A stretch of DNA of 64,000 nucleotides from Begonia masoniana (Eukaryota > Streptophyta > Magnoliopsida > Cucurbitales > Begoniaceae), in contig CM039503.1 of assembly GCA_022432975.1 (NCBI GenBank), positions 43,105,869 through 43,169,868 of the forward strand, in the 5' to 3' direction. How positions within the stretch are numbered: the first letter of the stretch is position 1; each line of letters starts with the position of its first letter. Both the position numbers and the translations under genes were made by a program. The notes beneath the pieces are model-generated. The model worked only from the letters and a program-made list of their open reading frames with translations, searched no databases and had not been told where the DNA came from. Positions 11,974-29,689 of this stretch are shown here, piece by piece.

Positions 11974-13020
11974 TAAAATAAACAGAATGGTTAAACCATT
12001 CTGTTGATTTCATCGAGTTCGAGCCCGACGACAGCCCGACGCCGAGAGAGAGACGAGGGAGAAGCGGCGACTCTCCTCCGACGACGCCGGCGATTTCTCG
12101 CCGTTTTCAGGCCAGACGACGGCGACGTGAGGCTCCGGTTCCTTCTCGCGCACTAAACCAAACGGTAAGCTCGATTTCGCCCTGTTCTGTCTCTGTTAAG
12201 GCCGAGAAAGATGAGCTCGATTGAGCTCCAATTTCTGGCGGCTTTTGGCCGTTCTTGGCGTCAAATGGCCGAGCTTAACGCCGGCTTTAGTTGCCTGGCC
12301 GTGTTGAGCTCAATGTGAGCGAAAATCAGTGAGGCCGATTTAGGGCACTTCGGTTTTGGTGAGTGTAGCTTCGATTTTAGGTTAGATTATTCTAATTGAG
12401 GGTATATGTGGTCGATTGGTGATGAAATGAGCGTGAATTGATGAAAAATCGAAAATGGGGAAAATTCCGGAAAAAGGGGCAGTTCGGGTTTTGCCCTTTT
12501 TGACCTAGTTCCTGATTGTTTGTTTTAAAATTCCTTTTGGAAGATTAAAATAGGTTATTAGAGGAGTACGTGGCCGCTGGAATTGTTCGATTCCGATAAC
12601 CGACGCAAAAGTTACGCACGTTTGAAGTTTCGGGTCGGTTTTTACCGAACCCAAATTAGTGGCCGTTTAATTAAGTTTTAGTTAGAAATTGATGATATTA
12701 TGCTTTTATGCTTATTAGTGAATACACTTGTCGTTATTTAGGTAGATTAAATGAATTGATGATTATTGGTGGATTTAGGTTAAAGTTTGAATATTGGAGA
12801 TTATTGGAAAACCATTAATGGAGGTTAAGTAAATTGTGAGCACCACGTGCTCGATGAAATGCCCGAATGGAGAAAATGAAAGTTTTAGGAGAAATTGCTT
12901 TAGCTTGGAGCTTAGTTTAAGTTTGAGATTCGTTTATTTAGGATCGATTTTAATGTCCTTTATTTATGAAATGTCTTAGGTGGACACAGCTTTTGGACGG
13001 TGCACGGCTTGCTACGGACG

Positions 13021-13063
13021 CCAGGTAAGTGGATGTTAGGTTTCCGGCCCCTAAGGCCCTACA
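13021..13063 (+). promoter_or_regulatory. Shared LTR box in element A 3' LTR (copy 1)
   Basis: ccaggtaagtgg, then GGCC-cctaa-GGCC, then CTACATTG. A second copy lies at 14119-14161 within the 291-bp duplication. The 5' LTR lacks the box because of its internal deletion. Confidence 0.65.
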
Positions 13064-13145
13064 TTGTGACAACGTTAGGATTTTGTGTCTTCGATGATGA
13101 TTTTCTGACTGTGGGTTTAATGAGTCGGGTAGCCTAGAATGTTAG

Positions 13146-13954
<809 letters not shown>

Positions 13955-14455
13955 AAATGCCCGAATGGAGAAAATGAAAGTTTTAGGAGAAATTGCTTTA
14001 GCTTGGAGCTTAGTTTAAGTTTGAGATTCGTTTATTTAGGATCGATTTTAATGTCCTTTATTTATGAAATGTCTTAGGTGGACACAGCTTTTGGACGGTG
14101 CACGGCTTGCTACGGACGCCAGGTAAGTGGATGTTAGGTTTCCGGCCCCTAAGGCCCTACATTGTGACAACGTTAGGATTTTGTGTCTTCGATGATGATT
14201 TTCTGACTGTGGGTTTAATGAGTCGGGTAGCCTAGAATGTTAGTTATTAGTGGTTTGTTAAGTTTGTTATTAGTAAAGCTTGTCCATGTACGTTGTGAAT
14301 GGTTGATGATATGTCTATGTATGTCTATGAACTCCTCATGCATCATGTTTTATAAAAGGTGCATACGAACTATTTACGAGCATGTTTTTTACGATGAACC
14401 GAATGATAATGATTTAAAGATGATATGTGAAACGTTGAAGCAAAGAACGATTATG

Positions 14456-16860
14456 TGAATGATGTATGTTTCTCACGCGAATGATGTATGTTTCTCACGC
14501 GAATGATGTATGTTTCTCACGCGAATGATGTATGTTTCTCACGCGAATGATGTATGATTCTCACGGGGCAAGTCATGTATGTTCTCACGGGGCAAGTCAT
14601 GTATGTTCTCACGGGGCAAGTCATGTATGTTCTCACGGGGCAAGTCATGTATGTTCTCACGGGGCAAGTCATGTATGTTCTCACGGGGCAAGTCATGTAT
14701 GTTCTCACGGGGCAAGTCATGTATGTTCTCACGGGGCAAGTCATGTATGTTCTCACGGGGCAAGTCATGTATGTTCTCACGGGGCAAGTCATGTATGTTC
14801 TCACGGGGCAAGTCATGTATGTTCTCACGGGGCAAGTCATGTATGTTCTCACGGGGCAAGTCATGTATGTTCTCACGGGGCAAGTCATGTATGTTCTCAC
14901 GGGGCAAGTCATGTATGTTCTCACGGGGCAAGTCATGTATGTTCTCACGGGGCAAGTCATGTATGTTCTCACGGGGCAAGTCATGTATGTTCTCACGGGG
15001 CAAGTCATGTATGTTCTCACGGGGCAAGTCATGTATGTTCTCACGGGGCAAGTCATGTATGTTCTCACGGGGCAAGTCATGTATGTTCTCACGGGGCAAG
15101 TCATGTATGTTCTCACGGGGCAAGTCATGTATGTTCTCACGGGGCAAGTCATGTATGTTCTCACGGGGCAAGTCATGTATGTTCTCACGGGGCAAGTCAT
15201 GTATGTTCTCACGGGGCAAGTCATGTATGTTCTCACGGGGCAAGTCATGTATGTTCTCACGGGGCAAGTCATGTATGTTCTCACGGGGCAAGTCATGTAT
15301 GTTCTCACGGGGCAAGTCATGTATGTTCTCACGGGGCAAGTCATGTATGTTCTCACGGGGCAAGTCATGTATGTTCTCACGGGGCAAGTCATGTATGTTC
15401 TCACGGGGCAAGTCATGTATGTTCTCACGGGGCAAGTCATGTATGTTCTCACGGGGCAAGTCATGTATGTTCTCACGGGGCAAGTCATGTATGTTCTCAC
15501 GGGGCAAGTCATGTATGTTCTCACGGGGCAAGTCATGTATGTTCTCACGGGGCAAGTCATGTATGTTCTCACGGGGCAAGTCATGTATGTTCTCACGGGG
15601 CAAGTCATGTATGTTCTCACGGGGCAAGTCATGTATGTTCTCACGGGGCAAGTCATGTATGTTCTCACGGGGCAAGTCATGTATGTTCTCACGGGGCAAG
15701 TCATGTATGTTCTCACGGGGCAAGTCATGTATGTTCTCACGGGGCAAGTCATGTATGTTCTCACGGGGCAAGTCATGTATGTTCTCACGGGGCAAGTCAT
15801 GTATGTTCTCACGGGGCAAGTCATGTATGTTCTCACGGGGCAAGTCATGTATGTTCTCACGGGGCAAGTCATGTATGTTCTCACGGGGCAAGTCATGTAT
15901 GTTCTCACGGGGCAAGTCATGTATGTTCTCACGGGGCAAGTCATGTATGTTCTCACGGGGCAAGTCATGTATGTTCTCACGGGGCAAGTCATGTATGTTC
16001 TCACGGGGCAAGTCATGTATGTTCTCACGGGGCAAGTCATGTATGTTCTCACGGGGCAAGTCATGTATGTTCTCACGGGGCAAGTCATGTATGTTCTCAC
16101 GGGGCAAGTCATGTATGTTCTCACGGGGCAAGTCATGTATGTTCTCACGGGGCAAGTCATGTATGTTCTCACGGGGCAAGTCATGTATGTTCTCACGGGG
16201 CAAGTCATGTATGTTCTCACGGGGCAAGTCATGTATGTTCTCACGGGGCAAGTCATGTATGTTCTCACGGGGCAAGTCATGTATGTTCTCACGGGGCAAG
16301 TCATGTATGTTCTCACGGGGCAAGTCATGTATGTTCTCACGGGGCAAGTCATGTATGTTCTCACGGGGCAAGTCATGTATGTTCTCACGGGGCAAGTCAT
16401 GTATGTTCTCACGGGGCAAGTCATGTATGTTCTCACGGGGCAAGTCATGTATGTTCTCACGGGGCAAGTCATGTATGTTCTCACGGGGCAAGTCATGTAT
16501 GTTCTCACGGGGCAAGTCATGTATGTTCTCACGGGGCAAGTCATGTATGTTCTCACGGGGCAAGTCATGTATGTTCTCACGGGGCAAGTCATGTATGTTC
16601 TCACGGGGCAAGTCATGTATGTTCTCACGGGGCAAGTCATGTATGTTCTCACGGGGCAAGTCATGTATGTTCTCACGGGGCAAGTCATGTATGTTCTCAC
16701 GGGGCAAGTCATGTATGTTCTCACGGGGCAAGTCATGTATGTTCTCACGGGGCAAGTCATGTATGTTCTCACGGGGCAAGTCATGTATGTTCTCACGGGG
16801 CAAGTCATGTATGTTCTCACGGGGCAAGTCATGTATGTTCTCACGGGGCAAGTCATGTAT
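14456..16860 (+). repeat. 22-bp progenitor repeats leading into a 24-bp array (about 96 units)
   Basis: Four to five copies of a 22-bp unit (gaatgatgtatgtttctcac core) at 14456-14556 grade into a 24-bp unit with core ttctcacggggcaagtcatg. The latter repeats to 16860 with no visible variant. As 24 is a multiple of 3, three or more frames stay open; none is a gene. Confidence 0.97.
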
Positions 16861-17327
16861 GAAAAGTCGAGTATTGATGTATATGTAGTGGAAGTAGAAC
16901 GTTTAGAATGTGGAGTCTTAATTTTAAAATATACAGGAACTGTTTGGTTATTTTGAACTGTTTTGGTTATGTTAAAACAGGTAAGGATACGCTCGATTTT
17001 TAGAGCAATCCACGCAGTTTGTTTTCTTGAGTCTTTCGAAATTATAGGTAATATTAGTGTTGTGTTTTGATGATCGATGAACGAGTGATTTTAAGGGATT
17101 TCAACAATCCGAGACTTCGATTTAATGGTTTAGAAGTCGAAACGTTATGAGTGAAATAAAAAGAAAAACTTACGTGGTTATAAGAGTTCAAAGTTAAGGT
17201 TACGTTATGGTTAGTTTGTTTAAGGGTTTTGGGAAATTTTTTTTTTAAAAAAAAAACTAATAGAAGTAATGATTATGTCACGGCAAGTCCGTGGCGGCCC
17301 TGGTCGGGTTGGGGTCGTCACACAATG

Positions 17328-17577
17328 TATTTCATGTGTCTATGCTTCGGAAGTGTTTGCGCGATCCATCGCATATTGTAGAGGCAAGAGAGATCGAGGT
17401 ACAGCCTACCTTGACTTATGTGGAGAAGCCTGTACGTATTTTGGAGTCTTCCATCAAAATATTGCGCAACAAAGAAATCCCGCTAGTCAAAGTCTTATGG
17501 CGGAACCACGAGGTGGAAGAAGCTACTTGGGAGCGACGGCAGGATATGATGGCTAAGTATCCTGAATTATTTGTATG
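17328..17577 (+). pseudogene. gypsy pol, part 2: integrase C-terminus with chromodomain-like tail
   Basis: This is the continuation of the pol that stops at 6435. The two halves join exactly if the 10.9-kb element A and one copy of the 5-bp TSD are removed. It encodes the conserved FHVSMLRKC block, then EKPVRILESSIKILRNK and LVKVLWRNHEVEEATWE, typical of the linker and chromodomain-like end of plant chromovirus integrases. The stop is at 17576-17578, followed by a short A/T-rich spacer and the polypurine tract. This block has no internal stop. Confidence 0.93.
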
Positions 17578-17604
17578 ATCAAATTTTGAGGACAAAATTT
17601 AAAT

Positions 17605-17617
17605 AAGGTGGATGGAA
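17605..17617 (+). promoter_or_regulatory. Polypurine tract of the old gypsy element
   Basis: aaggtggatggaa lies directly before the LTR start TGTAACACTCG at 17618 and after the pol stop. Confidence 0.85.
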
Positions 17618-18594
17618 TGTAACACTCGATTCGTTACGGGATTTTGTAAATTGTTAATATAATGGTATTTTTGTAATTATGTCAGATTAAGTCGGTTTTA
17701 CAAAAAGAAAGCGTTATTTTGATACTAATAATTAATATGGATTTTAAGAAAATTTTGAAAATTTTAGGAGTTGTAACGCTAATTTTATGGAAATTACATT
17801 TCTCATAATTTAATGGACGTTATGATAAAAATAGTAAATGAGGTCCGATTTGCGAACGGACAGTTTTAATAGAACCCTAGTATTAAGTTGGAATAATTGG
17901 TGAAATAAGAAATTTTGGAGAAACCGAACCGTGAGCTAAATAACGAAACGAAAGACGAAATAAATTGAAAATTAAGGAAGGGCGGTATGGTAATTTGACA
18001 AGCAAAAATTATATTAAAAACCTTTACTTCTCTTCTTCTCCAGTAAGTCACGATTTTCCCTCTCTCTCTCTGCGTTCTCCAGCGACTCATCTCCTCTCAT
18101 CGGCATTTCTCCTCTCCAACAGCGATCTGTCCTCCGATTGTCTCGTTTTCTTCCCCAAACTCGATTTTAGGTAAGGTTCTATGGTTTTGGAAAGTTTATT
18201 CGTAGTTTTTGGGTCGTTTAATGGTTAGGGTTTCGTTTAGCTTTTTTGTTAAAAATGCGATTTACGGTTAGAAATCGGTAGGGTTATCGTAGTTATGAAT
18301 ATAATGGACATATTGGGCGTATTGGACGAAGGTTGGTCTATCCATTGTGAAATATCAAGGTTTGTTGAAATTTTGGGGTTTGGAAAACTCCGTTAATGGA
18401 GGTTTTGAGGTGTCGAGCGTGAATAGCTCGATAAAAATGCCTCGATGAGTTAAATTAGAGTTTTAGAAAATTTCTTTAGTTAAGAGTTTTGTAGGTTTAG
18501 ACAATTATTGGTTTAGACTCGTTTTAACGACAAATATTGTTAATTTGCCTTAGGTAAACGATGCTCGTGGACGGAGCTAGAAGTTCAACGCGCA

Positions 18595-18638
18595 CGAGGT
18601 AAGTTCTCGTGACTTACTCTGGCCGATTGGCCTACACC
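18595..18638 (+). promoter_or_regulatory. Shared LTR box in the old gypsy LTR
   Basis: cgaggtaagttc, then GGCC-gatt-GGCC, then CTACACC. Same arrangement as the box at 2961. Confidence 0.55.
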
Positions 18639-19960
18639 GTATATCGAAGTCGCGTCAAGGGTTATTGTGAATTGTTGTTTAAACTGCTTGGTATGGTAGT
18701 TAGGATTAGTTCTTTTATAGGGTATGCTTTTAATTGCTTTTATTGTCTCGATGGTACATATGATGTATGTTTACTTTAAGCACGTAATTGTCCATGCATC
18801 ACGGTTTTCAATTATGCATAGAAAATGAATTTCTGCACTATGTTTTAAAGAAAAGCGATGTGGCGTGAAAGGGGGCTATTGACCTATTGTGAAGGCTGAG
18901 AAGGGTCGGTCACAATACCGCATTTAATAAGAACCCATGTATGTTTATGGTCATTCGAGGTGGGGCTCAGGCATGGCTGTGCATGTTGCAAGCATGTACC
19001 CCCTCCGCTAGGTGGAAAGGGTTGTCCAACCGCAAGATGTGCCCTCTCCATTTAGCGGGTTGAGATCTCGGTGACAACCTATGTAAAGATAATAAAATGT
19101 TGCATGATTTACGAACTCATACGCACAGCATGCATTTGCATTTACGAAACTTGCTGAGCCTTTAGCTCATAGATTGTCTGTATGGTGTAGGTGATCTTGA
19201 CATAGGTGAGGACGAGATCCCTCCACCGGAGGAATGATACAGTTGAAGGAGGATGGCCCGCGGGAGTGTGCTGAGTAGTCAAGGTGACTTTTGACCCGTG
19301 GGGAAGTAAAATGTAAGTATTTTGGGAGATACGATAGTTAGATCGTAGGAGAAATTGTATAGATTGAACATATTAGGATGCTTGGAATCTGGTTAGTTGA
19401 TAGGTTTATGTTTTATGTTTTGGAAACCTGTTTTATAAACTTCTTTCAGAAAGCTTTTTATAGAAAATTTATTGGAAACTGTTGGTGATTTAAAACAGGG
19501 CGATTTGTTTAGTTTTTAAACGGATCCACGCAGTTGGATTTTGTTGAGTTTATCTTGAGTTAATTGGGTTTTAAGATACGTTGTGAGTCGTTATTTTGGG
19601 TGATTGATGAAGTGAGAAAAGGATGAGATTACGGGTGAGTTTATGTTAAAATGTATGGTTGTGATGTAGGTGGAATTGTGTTGATGAAATTGTGAAGTGT
19701 GTGTTAGGCGTATAGGTATGCAGGTAAAAGAAAGAAAGAAGCGGATGTAACACCCGAGATTAAATTTAAAAGAATAATAAAATAGGTTGTTTTAAGTAAT
19801 TGAGTTTTAATTAATTGAAATGTAAAGTAAATAATTTGATTGAAATTAAGTTGAAATTAAGACGGGGATTAGGTTAATTTAATAACGAGATTTAACGAAA
19901 TTCGTATTGGTCGGAAACACGGGAGGGCAAAACGGTAATTGAGGATTAATTAACAGTTAG

Positions 19961-22010
<2,050 letters not shown>

Positions 22011-22109
22011 TAGAAGTGAATTGTGATGCTTAAGTGACTTTTGTGAATGTGATAGGTTACCGAGTGGAGAATTTACGTAGCCAAAGCGAGTAAGTTCGGT
22101 GCAAGAGTT

Positions 22110-22150
22110 CAGGTAAGTAGAGGATGTTTGTTTTGCCTTCGGGCCTACAC
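22110..22150 (+). promoter_or_regulatory. Shared LTR box in solo LTR
   Basis: caggtaagtag, then GCC-TTCG-GGC, then CTACACCAT. The loop is a TTCG tetraloop. Nearly identical to the box at 47306-47351. Confidence 0.6.
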
Positions 22151-22380
22151 CATGGAACGGTAGGGAATTCTTTGCTTGTTTTCTTATTTTGTTGTTTCGT
22201 TTCGTGTTGCGTGTCGTTGTTTGTTTCGTGTGTCGTTGGTTTGTTTCGTGTTATATTGCATATCTTTGTTGAAACATGCATCGTGAGTTATAGTACGCTA
22301 CGCTAGAGATGAGTGGCATTGTTTGGCATTGTGAGCATGAACGTAATCAGATAAAGTGAATTGTAATGAATCTCAAATAG

Positions 22381-22518
22381 TGTGCCTTGTCGGGATACGG
22401 TGCTTGCAGTGGCACCCCGAAGGGAACTCTATGAGAGACCGGCTAAATACGAGATCTGGAATAGTGTGCCTTGTCGGGATACGGTGCTTGCAGTGGCACC
22501 CCGAAGGGAACTCTATGA
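22381..22518 (+). repeat. Duplicated 54-bp segment, 84-bp period
   Basis: 22381-22434 and 22465-22518 are identical stretches starting tgtgccttgtcgggatacgg. They are followed by three copies of a tcctagacggttat motif (22560-22690). Related sequence occurs on the minus strand in the solo LTR at 46126-48512. Confidence 0.9.
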
Positions 22519-22847
22519 AGGATGGTTGGCTAAAATACGTAAAGGTCGTGAGTATGAATTCCTAGACGGTTATAGATTTTACGATCGACGAGGGAGATCA
22601 TGTATGGCCATCCTAGACGGTTATGGGATGTGAGCTGTCTGGTCTTGCTCTGGTGATTCTGAGTTTGGCCGTCCTAGACGGTTATGGGATGTGTGCCTAC
22701 TCAAATCACACGGCTTATGAAACGATTAAAGTAACGAACAGCAACGAACAGCAAATAAACACAACTGAGTGGTAGAAACTGCATGTGTTAGGTTGCTTGC
22801 ATTGTGTGTTGTCGCATTCGTATTCTCTACTTGCTAAGCGTAAGCTT

Positions 22848-24082
<1,235 letters not shown>

Positions 24083-24584
24083 GAACAGTATTTTGGGGTC
24101 GTGTATAATTTACAATTATTTTGGTGGTTTGTAGAGTTGTCTATTTGGTTTTAGAGTTATTGCATAGCTATTTGTATTTGGTGTATATAATCATAGTTAA
24201 GGGTGATGTGTCGCCCTGTACTGTGGACTTTCTTCACTTAGGAATGTTTGTATTTTAGTTTCCCTCTTTACTGCTATTTGGAGATTTTTCATGCCGTATG
24301 CTGGATAGTTGGTTAGGAGTATTCTGGATCTATTTGGGGATTGATTTATTACAGGTACCTAGCATTTTGGGAGGCGCTATTTTCAGGCGTTACTTTGCCG
24401 AAATTTTCGGGAAGTACGCCGTGGTGCTTCAAGGTTAGGATTAAGGGAAATTAGGCAGTCTAGACAGCTATGTCAATGTTATTTTAAATTAAGCTTTAAC
24501 GTGGGATTAGTTAGCAAAGTAGCGCTCCGAGCCAGGGTGGGTTCGGGGGCGTTACAGCGAAAGAAAAGAAAAAAGAAGAAGAGG

Positions 24585-24745
24585 CAGAGAACCTGTCGAT
24601 CTATCGCCATCGATCGGCAGGGTGATCGTCGCTCTCTGGATTTTCCAGAGAGCGGGGCGATCGATCACCTATATGTGGGGCGATTGATTGCCCCCCATTT
24701 GTAAATGGGCGATCGATCGCCAAAATGAGGGGCGATCTATCGCCC
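24585..24745. repeat. Cluster of GCGATCGATCGC-type palindromes
   Basis: Six or more variants of g(g)cgatcgatcgcc in 160 bp, e.g. at about 24597, 24655, 24706 and 24733. The last part of the old gypsy LTR. The same word recurs in the solo LTR at 41505-41690. Confidence 0.8.
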
Positions 24746-24982
24746 CTGCTTGTTTGGGGACAATTGTCCCTTCTGCCCTTCTGTGCGTAGGCTGATGTTT
24801 AAAATTGATTTAAATTGTTTTATAATTTGTTTTAAATGATTTTGTTTAAAGGGTTTCTAAATAGCTTTCAAACGATTTTAACGATTTGGTCTACGATTTA
24901 AATTCTGCTCAAATGTTACAAAGTTTATAAGGATAAAAAAAAGTAATATGAGAAATAAGGGTACAGTATTAGGGTCGCTACA

Positions 24983-25539
24983 ATTCCTCTTCAGCACGCT
25001 GACTGCTCAGCCTTCGGCCTTTAATTCATCCATCTTCTTCATCCACCCGAGTCACCGAGCCCAGGGTCGATCACCGTCCGATTGATGAAACTTTTCGCGA
25101 GAAAGTGAAAAATATCATCTTTTCCAACATAGATCTCCATCTCTGAAACCAATTGCAAATTAGAGGAGGAAGAAGAAGTCAAAAGAATACTCGAGCACTA
25201 GCAGCAGATTCAAATCTAACTTCACAAAAAATTAAGTGAAAATAGAACTCTACATCAATTTTTCCACAACACATATTCTGAAACAAATTCATAACATGGT
25301 CAGTGATTAAGAGCCTAACAACAAAAGGTGAGGGAGAGGGAAATCAGTCGAAAAGAAAAACATACCAACAGAGTGAGTGGGCTTCAAATCACAGAGAGGT
25401 GGAAGGAGAAGGCCCTCCCTTTTTTAGGGTCTGAGCTTCGACAGAGCAAGAAATGGTGGAAAATGGGATGAAACCCTAAAACTCGTCCCCACTTCCCCTC
25501 GATTTTGCTCTCTTTTGCCCTCTTTCTGGCTCTCTCAAG
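24983..25539. other. Unassigned spacer between gypsy LTR and hAT 5' region
   Basis: No gene seen. A long open frame is absent. It may be the distal part of the hAT element or host DNA. Confidence 0.5.
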
Positions 25540-25832
25540 CAACAGTCATCAGACCGTTGCTTTTGCACCCCCTCCTCTGGCCTTCTGTCTCCCTTTGGCC
25601 TCCAGCAACAACGGTCTGATGACCGTTGTTGCTGCAGCTGCCTGTCTCTCCAATCTCCAGCATTTAGCAACAGTCTAATGACCGTTGCTCAAATGCTCTC
25701 CCTTCCCTCACTCAACCCTTTACAACAAAGACAGCAACAGTCTAATGACCGTTACTGCTGCAGTGCTGCGCCCCCTTCTTCCTTCCAATTTTCCTCTCAT
25801 TACCTCTATAAATACATCTCATTTCTCATTCA
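25540..25832 (+). promoter_or_regulatory. hAT-type promoter region with repeated AACGGTC dyads and TATA box
   Basis: Four copies of a dyad related to aacggtctgatgaccgtt lie at about 25543, 25607, 25670 and 25735. A TATA box (ctctataaat, 25804-25813) follows. AACGG/CCGTT words ahead of ctataaatac...cattcatttt are typical of plant BED-finger hAT transposons as I know them. The leader continues at 38209 once element B is removed, then leads to the transposase ATG at 38544. Confidence 0.65.
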
Positions 25833-26292
25833 TTTTTTGTAACGCCCCGAGTTTTCTGAACCCGGTTCGCTACTCACAATGCTGAACCACACTATGACAT
25901 TCTGAGAAAATTTTAAAATTTCACTCAACGGTCAAAATTTGACCCTTAAAACGTTAAAACTTGCAGTGGAAATTCATTTTAAAAAAACATTTATTAATTA
26001 ATTAAAATATTAAAGTCAATCGGTTGAAAGAAAACAAAAGAAAACAGAACACCTCTACCGCTGAACAGTGTCAGTTGAACAACATGTCGACTACCCGCAT
26101 CCACCGCTCAATAAACAAAAGACATCTACCGCAAAACAGTGACAGTCGAACGACACGTCGACTACCCACATCCACCGCTTAAGAAACAAAAGACATCTAC
26201 TGCTAAACAGTGACAGTCGAACGACACGTCGACTACCCACATCCACCGCTCACGTCCACCGATCAAATCCTTCGAACGACAGTAACCCTCAG

Positions 26293-29200
26293 CATCTACC
26301 GATAGACTACATCCACCGATAGACTACATCCACCGGTAGACTACATCCACTGTAGACTACATCCACCGGTAGACTACATCCACCGATAGACTACATCCAC
26401 CGGTAGACTACATCCACCGGTAGACTACATCCACCGATAGACTACATCCACCGATAGACTACATCCACCGGTAGACTACATCCACCGGTAGACTACATCC
26501 ACCGATAGACTACATCCACCGATAGACTACATCCACCGGTAGACTACATCCACCGATAGACTACATCCACCGATAGACTACATCCACCGGTAGACTACAT
26601 CCACCGGTAGACTACATCCACCGATAGACTACATCCACCGATAGACTACATCCACCGGTAGACTACATCCACCGATAGACTACATCCACCGGTAGACTAC
26701 ATCCACCGATAGACTACATCCACCGATAGACTACATCCACCGATAGACTACATCCACCGATAGACTACATCCACCGGTAGACTACATCCACCGGTAGACT
26801 ACATCCACCGGTAGACTACATCCACCGGTAGACTACATCCACCGATAGACTACATCCACCGATAGACTACATCCACCGATAGACTACATCCACCGATAGA
26901 CTACATCCACCGATAGACTACATCCACCGATAGACTACATCCACCGATAGACTACATCCACCGATAGACTACATCCACCGATAGACTACATCCACCGGTA
27001 GACTACATCCACCGATAGACTACATCCACCGATAGACTACATCCACCGGTAGACTACATCCACCGATAGACTACATCCACCGATAGACTACATCCACCGA
27101 TAGACTACATCCACCGATAGACTACATCCACCGATAGACTACATCCACCGGTAGACTACATCCACCGGTAGACTACATCCACCGATAGACTACATCCACC
27201 GGTAGACTACATCCACCGATAGACTACATCCACCGATAGACTACATCCACCGATAGACTACATCCACCGATAGACTACATCCACCGATAGACTACATCCA
27301 CCGGTAGACTACATCCACCGGTAGACTACATCCACCGGTAGACTACATCCACCGATAGACTACATCCACCGATAGACTACATCCACCGGTAGACTACATC
27401 CACCGATAGACTACATCCACCGATAGACTACATCCACCGGTAGACTACATCCACCGATAGACTACATCCACCGATAGACTACATCCACCGGTAGACTACA
27501 TCCACCGGTAGACTACATCCACCGATAGACTACATCCACCGGTAGACTACATCCACCGATAGACTACATCCACCGATAGACTACATCCACCGATAGACTA
27601 CATCCACCGGTAGACTACATCCACCGGTAGACTACATCCACCGATAGACTACATCCACCGATAGACTACATCCACCGATAGACTACATCCACCGGTAGAC
27701 TACATCCACCGGTAGACTACATCCACCGATAGACTACATCCACCGATAGACTACATCCACCGGTAGACTACATCCACCGATAGACTACATCCACCGATAG
27801 ACTACATCCACCGGTAGACTACATCCACCGATAGACTACATCCACCGATAGACTACATCCACCGGTAGACTACATCCACCGGTAGACTACATCCACCGAT
27901 AGACTACATCCACCGATAGACTACATCCACCGATAGACTACATCCACCGATAGACTACATCCACCGGTAGACTACATCCACCGATAGACTACATCCACCG
28001 GTAGACTACATCCACCGGTAGACTACATCCACCGGTAGACTACATCCACCGATAGACTACATCCACCGGTAGACTACATCCACCGGTAGACTACATCCAC
28101 CGGTAGACTACATCCACCGATAGACTACATCCACCGATAGACTACATCCACCGATAGACTACATCCACCGGTAGACTACATCCACCGATAGACTACATCC
28201 ACCGATAGACTACATCCACCGGTAGACTACATCCACCGATAGACTACATCCACCGGTAGACTACATCCACCGATAGACTACATCCACCGATAGACTACAT
28301 CCACCGATAGACTACATCCACCGATAGACTACATCCACCGATAGACTACATCCACCGGTAGACTACATCCACCGGTAGACTACATCCACCGATAGACTAC
28401 ATCCACCGGTAGACTACATCCACCGATAGACTACATCCACCGATAGACTACATCCACCGATAGACTACATCCACCGATAGACTACATCCACCGATAGACT
28501 ACATCCACCGATAGACTACATCCACCGGTAGACTACATCCACCGATAGACTACATCCACCGATAGACTACATCCACCGGTAGACTACATCCACCGATAGA
28601 CTACATCCACCGATAGACTACATCCACCGGTAGACTACATCCACCGGTAGACTACATCCACCGGTAGACTACATCCACCGGTAGACTACATCCACCGGTA
28701 GACTACATCCACCGATAGACTACATCCACCGGTAGACTACATCCACCGGTAGACTACATCCACCGATAGACTACATCCACCGATAGACTACATCCACCGG
28801 TAGACTACATCCACCGGTAGACTACATCCACCGATAGACTACATCCACCGATAGACTACATCCACCGGTAGACTACATCCACCGATAGACTACATCCACC
28901 GATAGACTACATCCACCGATAGACTACATCCACCGATAGACTACATCCACCGGTAGACTACATCCACCGATAGACTACATCCACCGATAGACTACATCCA
29001 CCGGTAGACTACATCCACCGATAGACTACATCCACCGGTAGACTACATCCACCGGTAGACTACATCCACCGATAGACTACATCCACCGATAGACTACATC
29101 CACCGGTAGACTACATCCACCGATAGACTACATCCACCGGTAGACTACATCCACCGATAGACTACATCCACCGATAGACTACATCCACCGGTAGACTACA

Positions 29201-29580
29201 TCCACCGATAGACTACATCCACCGGTAGACTACATCCACCGATAGACTACATCCACCGGTAGACTACATCCACCGATAGACTACATCCACCGGTAGACTA
29301 CATCCACCGATAGACTACATCCACCGGTAGACTACATCCACCGGTAGACTACATCCACCGATAGACTACATCCACCGGTAGACTACATCCACCGATAGAC
29401 TACATCCACCGATAGACTACATCCACCGGTAGACTACATCCACCGATAGACTACATCCACCGATAGACTACATCCACCGGTAGACTACATCCACCGGTAG
29501 ACTACATCCACCGGTAGACTACATCCACCGATAGACTACATCCACCGATAGACTACATCCACCGATAGACTACATCCACG
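26293..29580. repeat. 17-bp satellite array, about 193 units, two unit variants
   Basis: Unit catccaccgRtagacta with R = A or G, mixed irregularly along the array. One shorter unit (ccactgtagacta) occurs near 26348. The matching array in the 5' LTR uses a different second variant (ccgtagacta, 16 bp). Confidence 0.97.
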
Positions 29581-29689
29581 AATGCTAAATAAGTAGAGTA
29601 TTAATGAAATGAAATGCTGAAACATAAATCCTGTTCATGCAATTTCTACTTTCTCAACTCAGTTGTGATTTCATTCGTACATAATCTGA

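Noticed and set aside
14557..16860. CRISPR-like array
   Set aside because: Direct tandem repeats without spacers, in a plant LTR.
14517..16956. Five overlapping frames of 8-residue repeats, both strands
   Set aside because: A 24-bp array with no stop in most frames; not coding.
24501..24704. 67-codon frame across the solo LTR end
   Set aside because: Crosses a proven element boundary (24556); chance frame.
26293..29580. Centromeric satellite
   Set aside because: The 17-bp unit is confined to LTRs of element B and far from usual centromeric unit lengths; no independent evidence.
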